64,000 nucleotides of DNA. Source: Dioscorea cayenensis subsp. rotundata (taxonomy: Eukaryota > Streptophyta > Magnoliopsida > Dioscoreales > Dioscoreaceae). How positions within the stretch are numbered: position 1 is the stretch's first letter; every line of letters begins with the position of its first letter. The position numbers and the translations under genes were made by a program. Location: the NCBI RefSeq assembly GCF_009730915.1, contig NC_052481.1:20186461-20250460 (forward strand), read 5' to 3'. The notes under the pieces are model-generated. The model was not told the DNA's origin, searched no databases, and saw nothing but the letters and a program-made list of their open reading frames with translations. Below are positions 1-12,815 of the stretch, in pieces.

Positions 1-1104
1 ACAATAAGCGAGACCAGACGGGAGTCTTCCGGTGAAGGAATTTAATCCAAGATCAAGATAGACAAGCGAATTCATTGTCTTGAAATCAAGATCAATACCT
101 TCACTGAGAGAATTGTTCCTTAGACTGAGCACTATCAGTGATGACAAGTTAGAGAGTGAACCGGGCAAGTGACCGACAAAACAATTTGACTGAGCAGAGA
201 AAAATTCCAACTTTCTCATGCTACTGAAGACATCTGGAATCACACCAGAGAAATTATTCAATGAAAGATCTAACCGAACAAGATTAGAGAGATTGCTGAT
301 CATTGAATTCAATGGACCAGACAAACAGTTCCCCTGGAGAAACAAATGCCTGAGTGAAGACAATTCAAAGAGATCATCAGGCAAGACACCAACGAAGCCA
401 TTAATGCCAAGAGAGAGCTCCAAAAGAGAACTACAGCTCCCAAAACCAGACGGAATCATGCCGGAGAAAAAGTTATCCGAAAACTTAAGAACTTGGATAC
501 TTTTTGACGAATTGCATATACCTGAGTACACTGGTCCAGAGAACGAATTGTAGCTGATGTCGAAAACAGACAAGTTCATGGATCCAGAGAGAATGGGCTG
601 GCTGCCATTAAATGAATTGTGAGAAATGTTGAACACTTGAATAGCTGGAAGGTTAAAGTTCGAAGGAACAGAACCAGAGAAACCATTGGAGCTGAGATCA
701 AGACGCTGAAGTTCTTGGAGTTTGAATAAGTCTGGAGGTACCAAGCCACGAAGTGAATTGGAAGAGAGATTGAGATTGCTCAGACGATCCAATCCGGCAA
801 GAGAATCCGACACAGAGCCTCTCAATCTCATCCTAGAGAGATCCAAGCCAACAACTCGACCGCCCATACAAGACACGCCGACAAAAGCACAGCAATCCAT
901 TGAAGAACCATTGAAGCTCCAACCATCAACCCCAGAATCCAACCCACTAAAGAACCCCTTCAGCGCACTAAGATCATTAGAATTGCAGCTCTGTATCTGA
1001 GAGCAAGTAGGCGAAGCTTTGAAAACTAGGAATAAACACAAACACCATGCGTGCATGAATAGAAACCCGAAGAAAGAGCCCCTTTCCGCCATTAAACCCA
1101 GCAT
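1..1104 (-). CDS. PSKR1-like: Phytosulfokine receptor-like LRR receptor kinase, N-terminal part (runs off window)
   Basis: The minus frame is open from the ATG at 1104-1102 to position 1 (368 codons, no intron). It starts with a hydrophobic signal peptide (FLFMHAWCLCLFLVF), then an LRR N-cap with the paired cysteine motif DCCAFVGVSC, then about ten plant-type LRRs (LDLSSNxFSGxVP, LDLGLNSFTGRLP). Order and spacing match phytosulfokine receptors (compare NLPAIQVFNISHNSFNGS and RLDLSFNNFSGVIPDVF), more closely than brassinosteroid or general LRR kinases. Family members are plasma-membrane receptors of about 1000 residues that bind the sulfated peptide PSK through an island domain and signal through a cytoplasmic kinase; island, membrane segment and kinase lie outside the window. 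A second in-frame ATG (1092-1090) follows four codons later. PSKR and PSY1R are relatives; PSKR is the better fit. Confidence 0.88.
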   Translation of the reverse strand, partial: MLGLMAERGSFFGFLFMHAWCLCLFLVFKASPTCSQIQSCNSNDLSALKGFFSGLDSGVDGWSFNGSSMDCCAFVGVSCMGGRVVGLDLSRMRLRGSVSDSLAGLDRLSNLNLSSNSLRGLVPPDLFKLQELQRLDLSSNGFSGSVPSNFNLPAIQVFNISHNSFNGSQPILSGSMNLSVFDISYNSFSGPVYSGICNSSKSIQVLKFSDNFFSGMIPSGFGSCSSLLELSLGINGFVGVLPDDLFELSSLRHLFLQGNCLSGPLNSMISNLSNLVRLDLSLNNFSGVIPDVFSSMRKLEFFSAQSNCFVGHLPGSLSNLSSLIVLSLRNNSLSEGIDLDFKTMNSLVYLDLGLNSFTGRLPSGLAYC

Positions 1105-1166
1105 GGAAACTCCAGAACAAGATCAGGAACTACAAAGGAGAGATTTTTATCAGTCCAAATCGAAGC

Positions 1167-1256
1167 TTAGAGACAACCATATGAGTTTCTCGATGAAATT
1201 CCCCAATTTCTAGCGACTTTGAGAGAATCTGGCGTCAAAACGAAAGCTGAAGCCAT
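1167..1256 (-). promoter_or_regulatory. Upstream ORF and CT-rich leader of the PSKR-like gene
   Basis: The roughly 400 bases upstream of the receptor start are strongly CT-rich on the coding strand, as in many plant 5' leaders. A 29-codon ORF (starts MASAFVLTPDSLKVARNWG) ends 62 nt before the main ATG. It could lower translation of the receptor; this is inference. Further upstream, a TTTGACC W-box-like site lies near 1649-1655 and a GC-rich patch at 1560-1640. Confidence 0.4.
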
Positions 1257-1475
1257 GAAACAATAAAAGCAAATTGAAGAAAAAAAAAAAACTAAAACAC
1301 AATACAAAGAAGAGATCGAAGCGAAGTTTATGGATTGAAAACACGAAGAAGAGGAAAACGAAGAGGAAAAGAGAAATCTTTGGAGGAGAAGAGAAGAAGA
1401 TCGAAAGGAAAAAGGGATGAGAAGATTGGTCTGGGGAGTTGTAGGCTTTCCAAAGGTCGGACTTTTTTTTCCCAC

Positions 1476-1965
1476 CTTTTTTTTGTATTAATAGCGATGA
1501 TTAATAGAGTTAATAACGTGATTAATTTTATAATATAAATTTTTAAAAAGGTTTTATAATGGCTGATGATGGTGAACCGGGGGAATGTGGGGCGGTGACC
1601 GGTGACCTGTGAGAATGACCGGCAGTAGCCAGTGGACTTCTTTGCTAGGTCAAAGCGAGAATATGAGTCAGCATTTTCTTTTTTCTTTTTTCTTTTCTTT
1701 GAAAAAGATCAATCAGCGTCATCTCAACTCAATATGATTTTTTTTTTCCAACATTATCATTATTTTAATGTATGTATTTATATATATATATATATAAAAA
1801 TTTATAAAAATAATTTTTTAATTTAATTAAATTTTACTCTAGTTATTGATTTTTTTCTTTTGATATTGTTATTATTTTTTATCTACTGAAAGTCTTATAA
1901 AGTAAACATTTTTTAACTGTATTTTTTTTTATTTTATACACAAAAATTTGAACTCAAATCACATC
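1476..1965. other. PSKR-side intergenic/promoter DNA
   Basis: Presumed promoter of the PSKR-like gene: GC-rich near 1560-1640, then AT-rich with a short TA run near 1782-1798. No gene seen. Confidence 0.5.
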
Positions 1966-2010
<45 letters not shown>

Positions 2011-2052
2011 TTATTATTATTACTACTATTATTAATATTAATATTAATAGTA
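1966..2052. repeat. (AAT)n followed by complementary (TTA)n microsatellite
   Basis: About 44 bases of AAT repeats are followed after one G by TTA/TAC-type repeats and AATATT repeats, so the two halves can pair into a hairpin. Confidence 0.9.
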
Positions 2053-4644
2053 ATAATGATATGGATAAACCATTCTAGGCACATCTAAAATCCTCAACTA
2101 TTTTTTTAAAAAATCAAACCTAAATTTTTTATTTTTACCGTCCACCATTTATAGTGGTAATTTATTAATTTTCTTTTATAGGTGTTGATACCGGATATGT
2201 AAAGAATTTTAATATAAATTGAACCTTGAATATAAGTATGGGAGAAATCAATTTTAGTTGGGGCTCGAAGTTGACATTTTGAAAGTTGAATTTAATATTG
2301 TGCTATTATTTTTTTTATAAATATTTCTAATAAATGTTGCAATGGATTATAGATGAATTTTATAAATATGTACATTTTGAAAGACAAATCTAGTCTCTAC
2401 TTAATTTATTGCATGAAGACCATTAATTAAATGTGTCATTAGTACAATGTGTTATGTCAATGCATTGCAATTTGCTGCTCATTTTATAACAAGTACATAA
2501 ATTGATTATGATTTTTAACTGTAGTAATACTATGTGTTATTTACCTGCTATTTTTAAATTTAAGCACTATGTTAAATAAATTTTGATGGATTTTTTTAAA
2601 AAAATGTTTATGTCTCTTTAAAATTACATTGTATTAAGATTTATTTTTAAAAGACTTGTAAATCACTATAATTGATATATCTCTGTATATACATGTTTTT
2701 TTTACTGTGATGATTGTTTTTTAAATAAAAATAAAAATTATTCCTACATGCTCCTGCCACTCATTTCTTTTCTCCAATAAATTGTGATTTATTTATTTAA
2801 AAAAAATGAAAACATTCTTTAATTTGTTGGAATTAAACATCAACATGCAGCACGCCTTTCTGGAAATTTTTTGTTATTTATTTTAAATTCATGATGGGTA
2901 CACCAGTCAATTAGAATCTATTAAAGAATTAAAGTAATTTGTTATGAAAATTGTAAATCGATGACTTTATTAATTTTAAAATGATATTATAATCAGTATT
3001 TTAAATAATTTTTTTTATTTTAGTGAAATTAATATATAAAAATGTTAATTATTTATTTTAAATTCATGATTATTATTTATGTATCATTTGAAACAGCAGA
3101 GATGGAGGGTTTTTTTTTAATATTCCCAATAGTAAAATATTTGGTAAAGACCCCGGCATGTATTTATATTGATATTATTATTTTTTTAAAAAAATAATAA
3201 ATCATGGATTCAATAAGAAACTACAAAAGTAATATTAAATAATTAACAGATATAAGATAAAATAACATTAAAATAATTAATTGACTATTAAAATAGAAAA
3301 ACTTTTAAATCTCATTTACTAGATAACAAATAATAAAAATGGCAGGCGAGAAAATAATCATTATAAAAAATCATTCATTTTGGGTGGCATATTGATGAAT
3401 TCAACAATTGAACACATTAGCCAGAACCAGATACTAGGCAAAGCAAAAAATTGAGAGAATCAAGATATTCAAAGCTTTGGTTGATTTTTGACTAGAAGTT
3501 CTATGAGATTTTACACGAATTAACGTAAACAAACCATCAAAATATAATTTAGAATTTATTTATTATAAAAGTTATTATCATTAAGTTGGAAACTATTATT
3601 AAAGCTAGGAGATAAGATGGATGGCGTAACCAATGAAGCATCTCAAATGGTGAAAGGGATGTCTCCTTTGGTCAAATTAAACCCTCATGTTCATTAACAT
3701 CAGCATAAAAATCCCTAGATTTTGGATGAACTTTCCTTGCAACCTCCATTCAAGTCATATCTCTATATCTATATATATATATATATATATACACAAAAGT
3801 AGCTTTCATTTTCAGAGTGAAGGAATACAACCAAAAATGGAAAACTTATTTATAGAGTTAAAAAAAAAAAAACTTAGTTTTTATTGTCATTATTATTATT
3901 ATTATTTATTTTTTATTTTTTGACAAGCTTGTCGGATATCAATTAAATTAAGTCAATGTCACAATCTAAGTATGAAAGGATCATGTTTCCTTTTACTACT
4001 AATTATAATAATAAGAGAAAATTGCTTGTATATTTTTATAACAGTGACTGATTGTGGACATGCATTTATAAAGATCACATTTGCAAGTAAACTTTTTTAT
4101 TTGTTTATATACATAAAAAAGTTAAAAGCTAACAATTTTGTAAAATTTTGTAAAAAATAAATTATGAATGGAGACAACAAGATAATGGATATTTTGGTTG
4201 TTTATAAATTATTTTAATTATGTTCAATATATATATAATATTTATATAGATATATAAGTAAATGTCTCTTTTTTTAAAAAAATAATAATAAACAAGTGGT
4301 TTTATTGGATGGTAATTTCATTTAGCCTAACTAAGGTAAAATTTTGAAGTTAAAGTGAGGATCACACAAGTTGAGATTAAAAAAATGTGATGTTTTGATT
4401 TACAAAGATATATTTAGGTTTTATTAATACCTAGATGGGGGGCAAAACTTATTTTAAGAAAGTTGACTAATGGTATGAATAAAAATGTGAGTAATTCAAT
4501 GTACATGGATGCACACAACGCCTCTATAAATGAAAAAGTCTTCATGCTTCAAGTAAGACACATTTCTTTATGTACAAAATGGGTAGCATGAATTAGCTCT
4601 TCCAAAGAAGCATTATCGGCTGTAAATAATATGAATTTTTTATT
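2053..4644. other. AT-rich intergenic DNA, no gene seen
   Basis: Very AT-rich, with a TA run at about 3769-3792 and many poly-A/T tracts. Short ORFs here have low-complexity content and no family resemblance. Confidence 0.6.
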
Positions 4645-4868
4645 AATAGCCAAGGACTTTTTAGTCTATTAACACCGGGTCCTCTGCGTAAAATATTTAT
4701 GTTCTTCTTGAAAAAATAGATGTAAACCTTAGCTCACATAAAGTAAGGGTATAGAAATTCACAGCCAATGATTTCTTAGTCTATTAATACCGGGTCCTCT
4801 GTGTAGAGTGTTTATGTTCTTACTAAGAAAACAAATTTGAACCTCGGCTTACACAGAGTGAGAGTAGA
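4645..4868. repeat. Tandem duplication of a segment of about 108 bp
   Basis: Two diverged copies lie head to tail (about 4645-4753 and 4760-4868). Both contain TTAGTCTATTAAYACCGGGT, CCTCTGYGTA, TTTATGTTCTT and a GCTYACAYA block followed by AGTRAGRGTA. Function unknown. Confidence 0.75.
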
Positions 4869-5414
4869 ACCAACCAGATTGGCATGTTACCACTACAACT
4901 ACGAACTGGAGATAAGCGAACTCAAATCGCTAACATACGCCACAGGGTAAACCACCTCCTCTCAGACCTCCCCGACTAATTCTACCATAGAAGCCAACGA
5001 TAGACAATGACTCCCCCAAAACACAGCTTACAACTTTCATCGTACGGTGCTCTCCAAAGAGCAACTATTCTCAAAAAGTGCTGAATTAATTAGAATATCA
5101 TAAGTAGGTTAAAGTATTAATTCTTTACTTGTGCACTCTCTTAACGTCCACATTCGTCAAAAAAAAATTTAAAATGAAAATTTATTTTTAATTTTTATTA
5201 TTATCATTTTTTTTTTTTTTGCTAAACTAGAATTTTGATATCATAACATTAGTTTATTACATCTCAAAGGTGTCTAAAGTTTTTTTTTTAAAGTTTAGTC
5301 AAAACTATTATGGCGGAACTAACAATATTTATTCTCGACTAGATTAAAATTGTCAACCCTAATTGATCAACTTGAAATTATAATATGGAGGAGATGACTA
5401 ATACTAAAATTATA

Positions 5415-5455
<41 letters not shown>

Positions 5456-6726
5456 GTCATAGACTTATCAACATTGGAAGATCTCAATGTTAGTTAGGAC
5501 TTTGGAAATCGATGATGAGACACAAATATAAAAATAAAAAATAAAAATAAAAAGTCATATGTAGGAGTAGGACTAGAAAAATTATAATCATAAGTCATGT
5601 AGACTTGTACTATTTGTTGTATTGATGACTATTTGGTTCGTTTTCAATGTTTTCAACTTAAATTATTAAAAAGAATAATAATTAAAAAATATATATATGA
5701 AGCCCATAGTTATGATCAATAATGTAGAAAATTTTAAATTCCAAAATTCAAGTAATTCTAAGTTATCTATCATTTTAATCGTGAAAAATCTCAAAATGGT
5801 TGGGAAAAAATACTAGACCATTTTTTATATTAATGATGAAATATATATGATAAAATAGTTTGAGTATAAATTTTGACATTTTAACTTCTATGTTTAATAG
5901 CAACCATTATTTCTTATTAATAAAAGAATAATTTTTTAAAAAATTTTTGGTCTTTCACCTAAACATGAATATTATTTTTTTCAGACAAGTGATACCTATT
6001 AAGAGGTTGTTAAAAGATGGATAAATATGGTGATACATCAATTATGCTGACTTATCAATCATTTAAAAATTTATTGATCTGGACAGACGTCACTAAAGCG
6101 ATAAAAAATCTTACTATGTACATATCCAAAAGATTTTTAGGAATCAAACCGAATTAACAAATCTCATGCCATGCAATTTTGAAAAGAAAAAATTTAACAT
6201 CTCTCACATGGGATCCGTCGAACTTATTTATATAGTATTATAAATAATATTTATATCCAAAAACAATGATGGATAGTATTGTTACAATATTACTACAGTG
6301 CTTCAAAACTTATACCTTGCCCATCAATGCCAGTAAAAATAAAAATAAAAATAATGCCATGTGACATATCATATGGCAAAGTCAATCATGTAAATTGGCA
6401 TGTAAATCCACCACACCTATACCTAATTAGCTTCTTGTCATATTTTTATTAAAAAATTAATAAAAAAATCAAATTGACCGAATAAATTTCAAAGTTAGGA
6501 AATCAAAATAAACAATGGCTTCTACTTGAGACTTTATTAATAAAAAGTATTAAGAAGAGAATAATCTTCGCATATATATGTCATTTCAGCATTAGAGAAT
6601 TGCAGCATAAGTTTTAGCTTAAATTATACATTAATTTATATTTTTGATAAAATATGAACAAACTATGTCAGAGTCTTACTCTTATATGAGTTGAGATCTC
6701 AACCAGTTTTCACAATAAAAATATAA
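4869..6726. other. Intergenic DNA with a (TTA)n microsatellite
   Basis: A (TTA)n run occupies about 5416-5454. Around 4870-5050 the composition is more balanced than its surroundings, but I recognise no gene or element there. Confidence 0.5.
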
Positions 6727-7395
6727 GGATGTCTTTGAATGAGAGTAATGATTACTAAGGAATGAAAATAGACACAAGTTTTAATGCTAACATCCGTTTG
6801 AATACGTATAGGAATGAAAATTGAATCCTGATCCTCTGGAATTAAAGACTGATTTCTATTACCTCAAATGTGAGGGTAATAGGGAGGAATTGATGGGATT
6901 TAACATATTTGCCCTCTTTCCATAATTACTCCAATATTTTTTAATTATGTAATAATAATATGAACTATTTAATATAAATATTTAATTATAACTGTTAAAA
7001 TAAATAATAACATCTAAATTATTTTGAAATGGAGTAATTTCATTTTTTTATTAAAAAAATAATATATCAAATATTTATTTATAATACGTAATTATACTAA
7101 TTAAAATTAATAATAATTGAAGTGAACTATTTAATTAATATTCAGTAATAATTAAAATAAATAAGATATACAAAAGTATTTCACAAATTTAAAATTTATA
7201 ATAAATAATATTTTAATATTATTTATTAGCACTATAGAACAAAATAGTAACTTTACCACATTTTCTCATTTCTCTTTTCTAATTCCCAATAAATGTTATT
7301 CTAACTAAACACAGTTTTCATTGTCATTATCATTCCTACCCATTCTCATTCATTTTATTCACATTTCTATTCATATTCCGCAATCCAAATGCACC
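6727..7395. mobile_element. Non-autonomous DNA element, TIR-like ends, no coding
   Basis: The left end GGATGTCTTTGAATGAG resembles the reverse complement of the right end (GGTGCATTTGGATTGCG). Both subterminal regions carry AATGARAATRG-type blocks in inverted orientation. The interior is very AT-rich. No clear target-site duplication, so the boundaries are approximate. Confidence 0.45.
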
Positions 7396-8113
7396 GTTTG
7401 ATATGTGGGAAAGTTACAACTTTACAAGAGAAAATAAACTTGTGAAAAATTTTCACACGTTTGATTTTAATATGAACTATGCAAAGTAACTGTCTTCATG
7501 TAATTACTTTCCCTTTGACAAGAGAAAATGATTCATAGGGGGAAGGGTGTGAAAAGGATTACACAGTGGCTGTCAAAATATTAGTCGAATAAAATTCCGA
7601 TACTACTCTTATTCAAATAATTCTTTTTTTTTTATCTTTTCTTGGTTTTGAAAACCCTAGAGCAAAACTCTTTCATTTTTCTTTTCTTTCCAAAACTCTA
7701 GGGCATGAGAGATCACTCATTAGATTTTTTCTGATTTTTTTTCACATTTTTTTAAATTTTTCTTGTCAAATTTTTATATTCTTGGAACTATATTTTATCT
7801 TTTTGTATGATTTTAACGAATTTATTTGATGTTACAAGGGTTTAGTGATGAGATTTTAACTTTATATATAGATATATTTTTAATTTTATTAACTAGAGTA
7901 ATCAAAGGCAAAATTGAGAATGCATATAACTTTACATAGAAATATATTCATACCAAAAGAAGGAATTAACTTTACATGCATTTCAATTATAATTTTTATT
8001 ATACATACCAAACATTATTTTGTTACTTTGCAAAGAAAATAATTGTAGGAAAAGATTTGAGAGTGAAAAACTTTATAAGGAAAGTTTTTCATTGCAAAGC
8101 ACCAAATGGGTCA
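7390..8113. mobile_element. Second non-autonomous TIR-like element, abutting the previous one
   Basis: The left end TGCACCGTTTGATATGTGG is similar to the inverted right end TGACCCATTTGGTGCTTTG, with GAAAGTT-type subterminal sequences on both sides. No coding capacity. Termini and superfamily are uncertain. Confidence 0.4.
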
Positions 8114-8421
8114 TACACATAAAAATCTCAATGCTAATAAATAAAAAAGTTATTAGTTGACACATTAATATTGTAACTCCGTATGTTAGATTTTTTAAAC
8201 AAACATGCCGGCAGAACCATACATAACCAAATATTCTTATGATAAGATGTATTGATCAAAAAATAAATATAGATCACATTCAGATTAATGATTTTAGTTA
8301 GGTCAAATTAGTGGGGGAAAAAATCAAAATAAAATATCATTGAATATTAAAGAAAAAGCAAGAAGTTGATAACGTTGTTTATCTAACAGACCAAAAAAAA
8401 ATATTTATAAAAGTAAATAAA

Positions 8422-8448
8422 TGCGGTGAGCGTGGATCGAACACGCGG

Positions 8449-8489
<41 letters not shown>

Positions 8490-8494
8490 CCCGC
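8422..8494 (-). tRNA. tRNA-Phe (anticodon GAA)
   Basis: The minus strand gives a full cloverleaf beginning GCGGGGATAGCTCAG, with anticodon loop ACTGAAGAT, T-loop GTTCGATC and 3' CACCGC plus discriminator A. It matches the plant nuclear tRNA-Phe sequence as I remember it, with one T-to-C difference in the variable loop. A box and B box are intact and there is no intron; CCA is not encoded, as expected for a nuclear gene. Confidence 0.96.
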
Positions 8495-9537
8495 GGTGTT
8501 GCCATTAGAATATAAATATATTTAAATTATTATAATATTTATTAAACCATATATTCCAAAGTCAAAAGGAATAACTTTTTTTAAAAAATTATTATTTTAT
8601 CAAAGATATAATTGAATATATGTGTATATAGAATATTATATTATTATATAATCCACCAACAAAGTGGAGGATGTTTATCTGTCCAGGCAACTATGCTTGA
8701 CCAAGTATGGTAAAAACTTTTAAAAAAAGCACCGAAAAAGGACTTTTGCTTCATCTAAATTGAAATGAATTTATAAACATATCATAAGAGTATTGGGCAT
8801 GATGGAAGGGAACATTGGTGGGACAGTGATTGCCACTTAATGCTAAGTGCAATTTGCATTACAATGTAAAAAAAAATTTTAAAAAAAAAAGTTTCTTAAG
8901 ATATGTTTAACAAGTCCCATTTGGGGTCAGCTTCATAACATCTGCCTACAAGATGAGAGCAAGGTGGGCACTACACTTACCTTATTTGTTTATTCAAGTG
9001 GGGGAGGAACAATGGAGCAAAAGAAGTGGTTCACAAGGATGTCAACTATGCTTAAAACTATGCTACTTTCTTAGTGGAAGTTAAAGCTGTGATTTGGCAG
9101 GGGATTGGAAGTGGTTTTGATTTAGTATGTGTTTGACAATGCAAAAGCTCAGCTTTTCCATATGGGAATAATTGACATCTCATCTAGTGGGATCAACAAG
9201 GTTGATACTTTTAAGTGGAGTCTTAGTCATAGCCTAAAAATGTCTGCCATTTTCTATGTTTTTCTTTTTCTGTTTTGAAACCTGAATCTTAAAATACACA
9301 TTTTTATGGAAAAGGAAATTACCTGGCCATCATAGTTTGTCATGTCATGTGTGCAGTTGAGGAAGCTGGTAACTATTTGGTTTAAGCTATCCAATCTGAT
9401 TCATCAGCTCCTCTGCATACAAATTTAACAATTCTAGTTATCGAAAATGATGAATGGATTAAACAAACCAACACAAACTGATACAATGTCGAACATACAA
9501 TTCATGCTTGAGTACAATGTCGAAACAGTACAAATGC
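8495..9537. other. Intergenic DNA between tRNA-Phe and the RraA-like gene
   Basis: AT-rich spacer; no gene recognised. The RraA-like transcript on the minus strand probably ends near 9538, where an AATAAA signal reads on that strand. Confidence 0.5.
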
Positions 9538-9598
9538 TTTATTACTAGTATTAGATTTTTATGATGGTTGTTTTAAGTACAAACACATAAGTTGCTGT

Positions 9599-10105
9599 TC
9601 AGACGGATAGTTCGGATTGAGAGATCAAAATGCCATCAGTATCCGCGTAGAGCCACTCACCATCACAAATTCTTGTTCCGGCAATGTGAACTGGGACATG
9701 TTTTTCTCCAATTCCCTTCTTATAAGCCTTCATCGGATGTGAAGCCAATGCTCTCACTCCGATATCACAACCATTGATCTCGTCAACATCTCTGATGCAA
9801 CCATTGATGATGATGCCTGCCCATCCATTGTTCTGGGCTTGTTGAACTGGGTTGCCTCCTAGTATCGCACAGCGCATGCTGGCACCACCATCAACAACTA
9901 AAACTCTACCATTGCCTCTTTCCTCGAGGAATTCACGTACAAGAACATTGTCCTCAAAGACCTTGAGAGTGACAATTGGTCCAGAGAAGACTTGCCTGCG
10001 GCCATAAATTTGAAAAATAGGTTGGAGGGCACGGAGATCTCCACTTGAGATCAAATGTTGATTAGCATCACATGCTTCTGCAGTTGCCAGCGGTAAAGCA
10101 GCCAT
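9599..10105 (-). CDS. RraA-like protein / putative 4-hydroxy-4-methyl-2-oxoglutarate aldolase
   Basis: A 168-residue single-exon coding region whose length equals that of plant homologues. It contains the family core: FSGPIVTLKVFEDN, VDGGASMRCAILGGN, NNGWAGIIINGCIRDVDEI, GVRALASHP and DGEWLYADTDGILIS. The RD pair and preceding GGN loop are conserved in members that act as class II HMG/oxaloacetate aldolases; plant proteins are often named regulator of ribonuclease-like by similarity to E. coli RraA, where they are not shown to act. Probably cytosolic: no signal peptide is visible. The ATG lies 19 nt downstream of a good acceptor (TTTCTAG at 10125-10131), so the coding sequence begins almost at the start of its exon. 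An AATAAA signal lies about 55 nt past the stop. Confidence 0.92.
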   Translation of the reverse strand: MAALPLATAEACDANQHLISSGDLRALQPIFQIYGRRQVFSGPIVTLKVFEDNVLVREFLEERGNGRVLVVDGGASMRCAILGGNPVQQAQNNGWAGIIINGCIRDVDEINGCDIGVRALASHPMKAYKKGIGEKHVPVHIAGTRICDGEWLYADTDGILISQSELSV

Positions 10106-10124
10106 GGGTGATTATTAGTGCCTT

Positions 10125-12815
10125 CTAGAAAGAGAGAGAAGCCTTATTAGTAGACAACAAAAACCAAAAGGGGTAGTGAAAGCAGTAAGAACTAAACAAA
10201 AAATATACAATCATTAACAATTAAAATGGAATAGAGTAGAAGAACCAACGCAACAAAATTGGATCCTTTACTGGTAAAGTTTTGAATTTGGACGTAACAG
10301 GTCTCTAGTTATTAGTATCACAGCTGAAATGACCTACATTAATCTTGCCAAAAGTATATAGTCAGCAGATCTCTCAAGCAGCTAATAGTAACTCCAAGAT
10401 CTTCTGCTCCTGCAAAAACCAAGAATATGTTTGTTTGAAGAATGAAATTATTAAAAAGGAAACATGATTGAAATAAATGAAAACATTTTGCAAAAAAAAA
10501 ATCTTTTTGTTCGGAACATAAGTTAACCCAAAAAAAAATGCGCAGCAGAGTACTACAAAAAGTGGTTGTTTTTGTAAATATATTCTACTCATCTGCAAAC
10601 CTATAACATAAAAAACATATCACAACTAAAAAAAAAAAAACAGAAAGAATCATGGTTGTGTATGCACCATAATTTAAATGAAATAACTTGCACATCAGGC
10701 AGTAACCAGCAAGAATTTCATGGGAAAATGAAATTGAATGTATTACAGAGCTTCTATTCCAGTTCGTCAATTACATATTCCATTAAGAACATCGCAAAGA
10801 AATACATCAGTTAACTTTATCAACGTTGCTCTTAGGAAACAGCAATGATTTTTCTAAGAGAAAATGAATAATTGCAAAGGTTGATTAGTTTCAAATTTTA
10901 TGCATATATTATATATCTTAATTTCCCAAAGTGCACTTTAAAAAACTCATTGAGAAGAAGACAACAACAAAAGTAGACCAACAACTAGAATGAATAAAAA
11001 TGCTGACAGAAACAAGGCTTGTCTGATAAGTTCAAGCCAAAATTCAGGCACTACTTCATCCAGGTTCAATCTTCATCCTCTTCCTAACGGTAATTTAGCT
11101 ACCCAGCTTCAGGTTAACTGTATCCTAATTAAAAAAGCGGAATTTTCTCAGTTAATTGAAAACTGTGGTTCTTCAATTCTTAAATCAAACCATTGCAATT
11201 TATAACACCAGCGTGTACTGCCTACAATGCTTTGGATCCACCGGCCTTTTTATCTGGCCACAGACAGTTCTACTTTCATATTTACCAAATGTAAAATTTC
11301 CTGGGCTTTATTTTCCCTCACCATAGCTTGTTATCCTCCAACACACACACCCACAACAAATCTCATAAATTTCAAACTTTTAAACCTTTTTTTTTTAATT
11401 CATGATTTTTAATCACCAAGATTTTTTGTAGTCATCGCGGAAATACAAGGTAGTAATAATGGAACAAAGCTCCAGAATCATAAAAGGGATAGTTAAGATT
11501 ATTAAAGCAAAATTTTAGTTGCACAAAAAAGGTACAGTTGAACTATAAGTATAATCAAATGTATTTGGAGGAAAGAGATTTCACACAACATCAATTAGCA
11601 AACTCTCAGCTAGAACCAACCTTTGGGGAACAATATTCTTAGTCAGGTTCTAAAGCTTCCTGTGCCTTCTTCCATTTTTGTTGCTTCATACATGGTTTTT
11701 CCCATTTCCCATTGCCCCTCTAATATGTTTACAGTTTATCCACTTTCTTCATAAAAGTCTCTTTGAATTCTAATTGTCCTGACCAAAATATTCTTTTAGA
11801 AACAATTACAGAAATTTACATGATTAAGAGTGCAAAAATAGACACATCATAACATGCTTTCCAAACTTGGGCTTTTCTTGTCATTCAACAAATCATAAAA
11901 TCAACTTTGAAATTGAAGAAATTTGAATTGAATATGATTGTCCCATCATGGGTTTTTGGTTTGCATACCCATGTAACAGTATAAATTGATAATATACCCT
12001 TAAAATTAATATTTGCTTATATAATCTTTGACCAAGAAATCAACAAAAATTTTCATAAAAAATTAAAGATGCTCTACTTAATAAAGTAATAAAAGAAAAT
12101 AAAGACCATGAGTATGTCTTTGATAAAAGGTTCAAATTAACTGTTAACTATAAAGGAAGATAAACAAATATATTTTTATAAAGGCATATCATCGATTACC
12201 CACTTTTGCAACAGGTACACAAGCAGTTTTCTCTCTTTTCATTTATCCATTGCCTGGTTCATGGAAGACTTCATGTGAATTGAAATGAGAGAAATTATAA
12301 GTTTTTCATGTGTTCCAAATATGTTAAGATGATTAGAATACGTATAAGTCCCTTGCTTTTTCTACATGGTGTCTCCACAACCAAACTGATAACAAACTCA
12401 AAGGACCATAAAAATCACATCTTGATTAAATCAGGCAAAAACATGCAGCTACATCCTCAAATAGCACAAAAAGCCTTATCATCACCTCAAATCGGCAGTC
12501 AATTACTACTTCACGTAAGAGAATTCTAAACAAATTCACAAAAATAAGCCATCAAAAACAGCACTGGCAAATGTGACCTAGATCAAACACAAAAGCACAA
12601 CAAGGTCAACCCCGGCAAAGATTTCTATTGCAACCAAGCACTAAATAACAACAAAATACTCGAAATAAACCTCTTCGTCAATATCAAATCATCAATAATC
12701 CCTAATCACATCGCAACAAATCAAATACAATCAATTTAAAAACAGAAATTTACAGCCCACAATCAGCATGAACGAATCAAGGAGGGATAAGAGATTAGGG
12801 ATTTAGGATGCTTAC
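10125..12815 (-). other. Long 5'-leader intron and first non-coding exon of the RraA-like gene
   Basis: Minus strand: a GC-richer segment at 12816 to about 12930 looks like a first exon and ends at a donor GTAAG (12811-12815). The acceptor before the coding exon is TTCTAG at 10125-10131. Between them lie 2.7 kb of AT-rich DNA with no recognised gene. A possible extra leader exon after TTTTTGCAG near 10415 cannot be excluded. Only cDNA would settle the structure. Confidence 0.55.

Noticed and set aside
218..1000. Plus-strand ORFs of 111 and 92 codons at the left edge
   Set aside because: They are antisense to the LRR receptor frame, which carries the recognisable protein.
9592..9777. 61-codon plus ORF over the RraA-like gene
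   Set aside because: Antisense shadow of a well-supported conserved gene.
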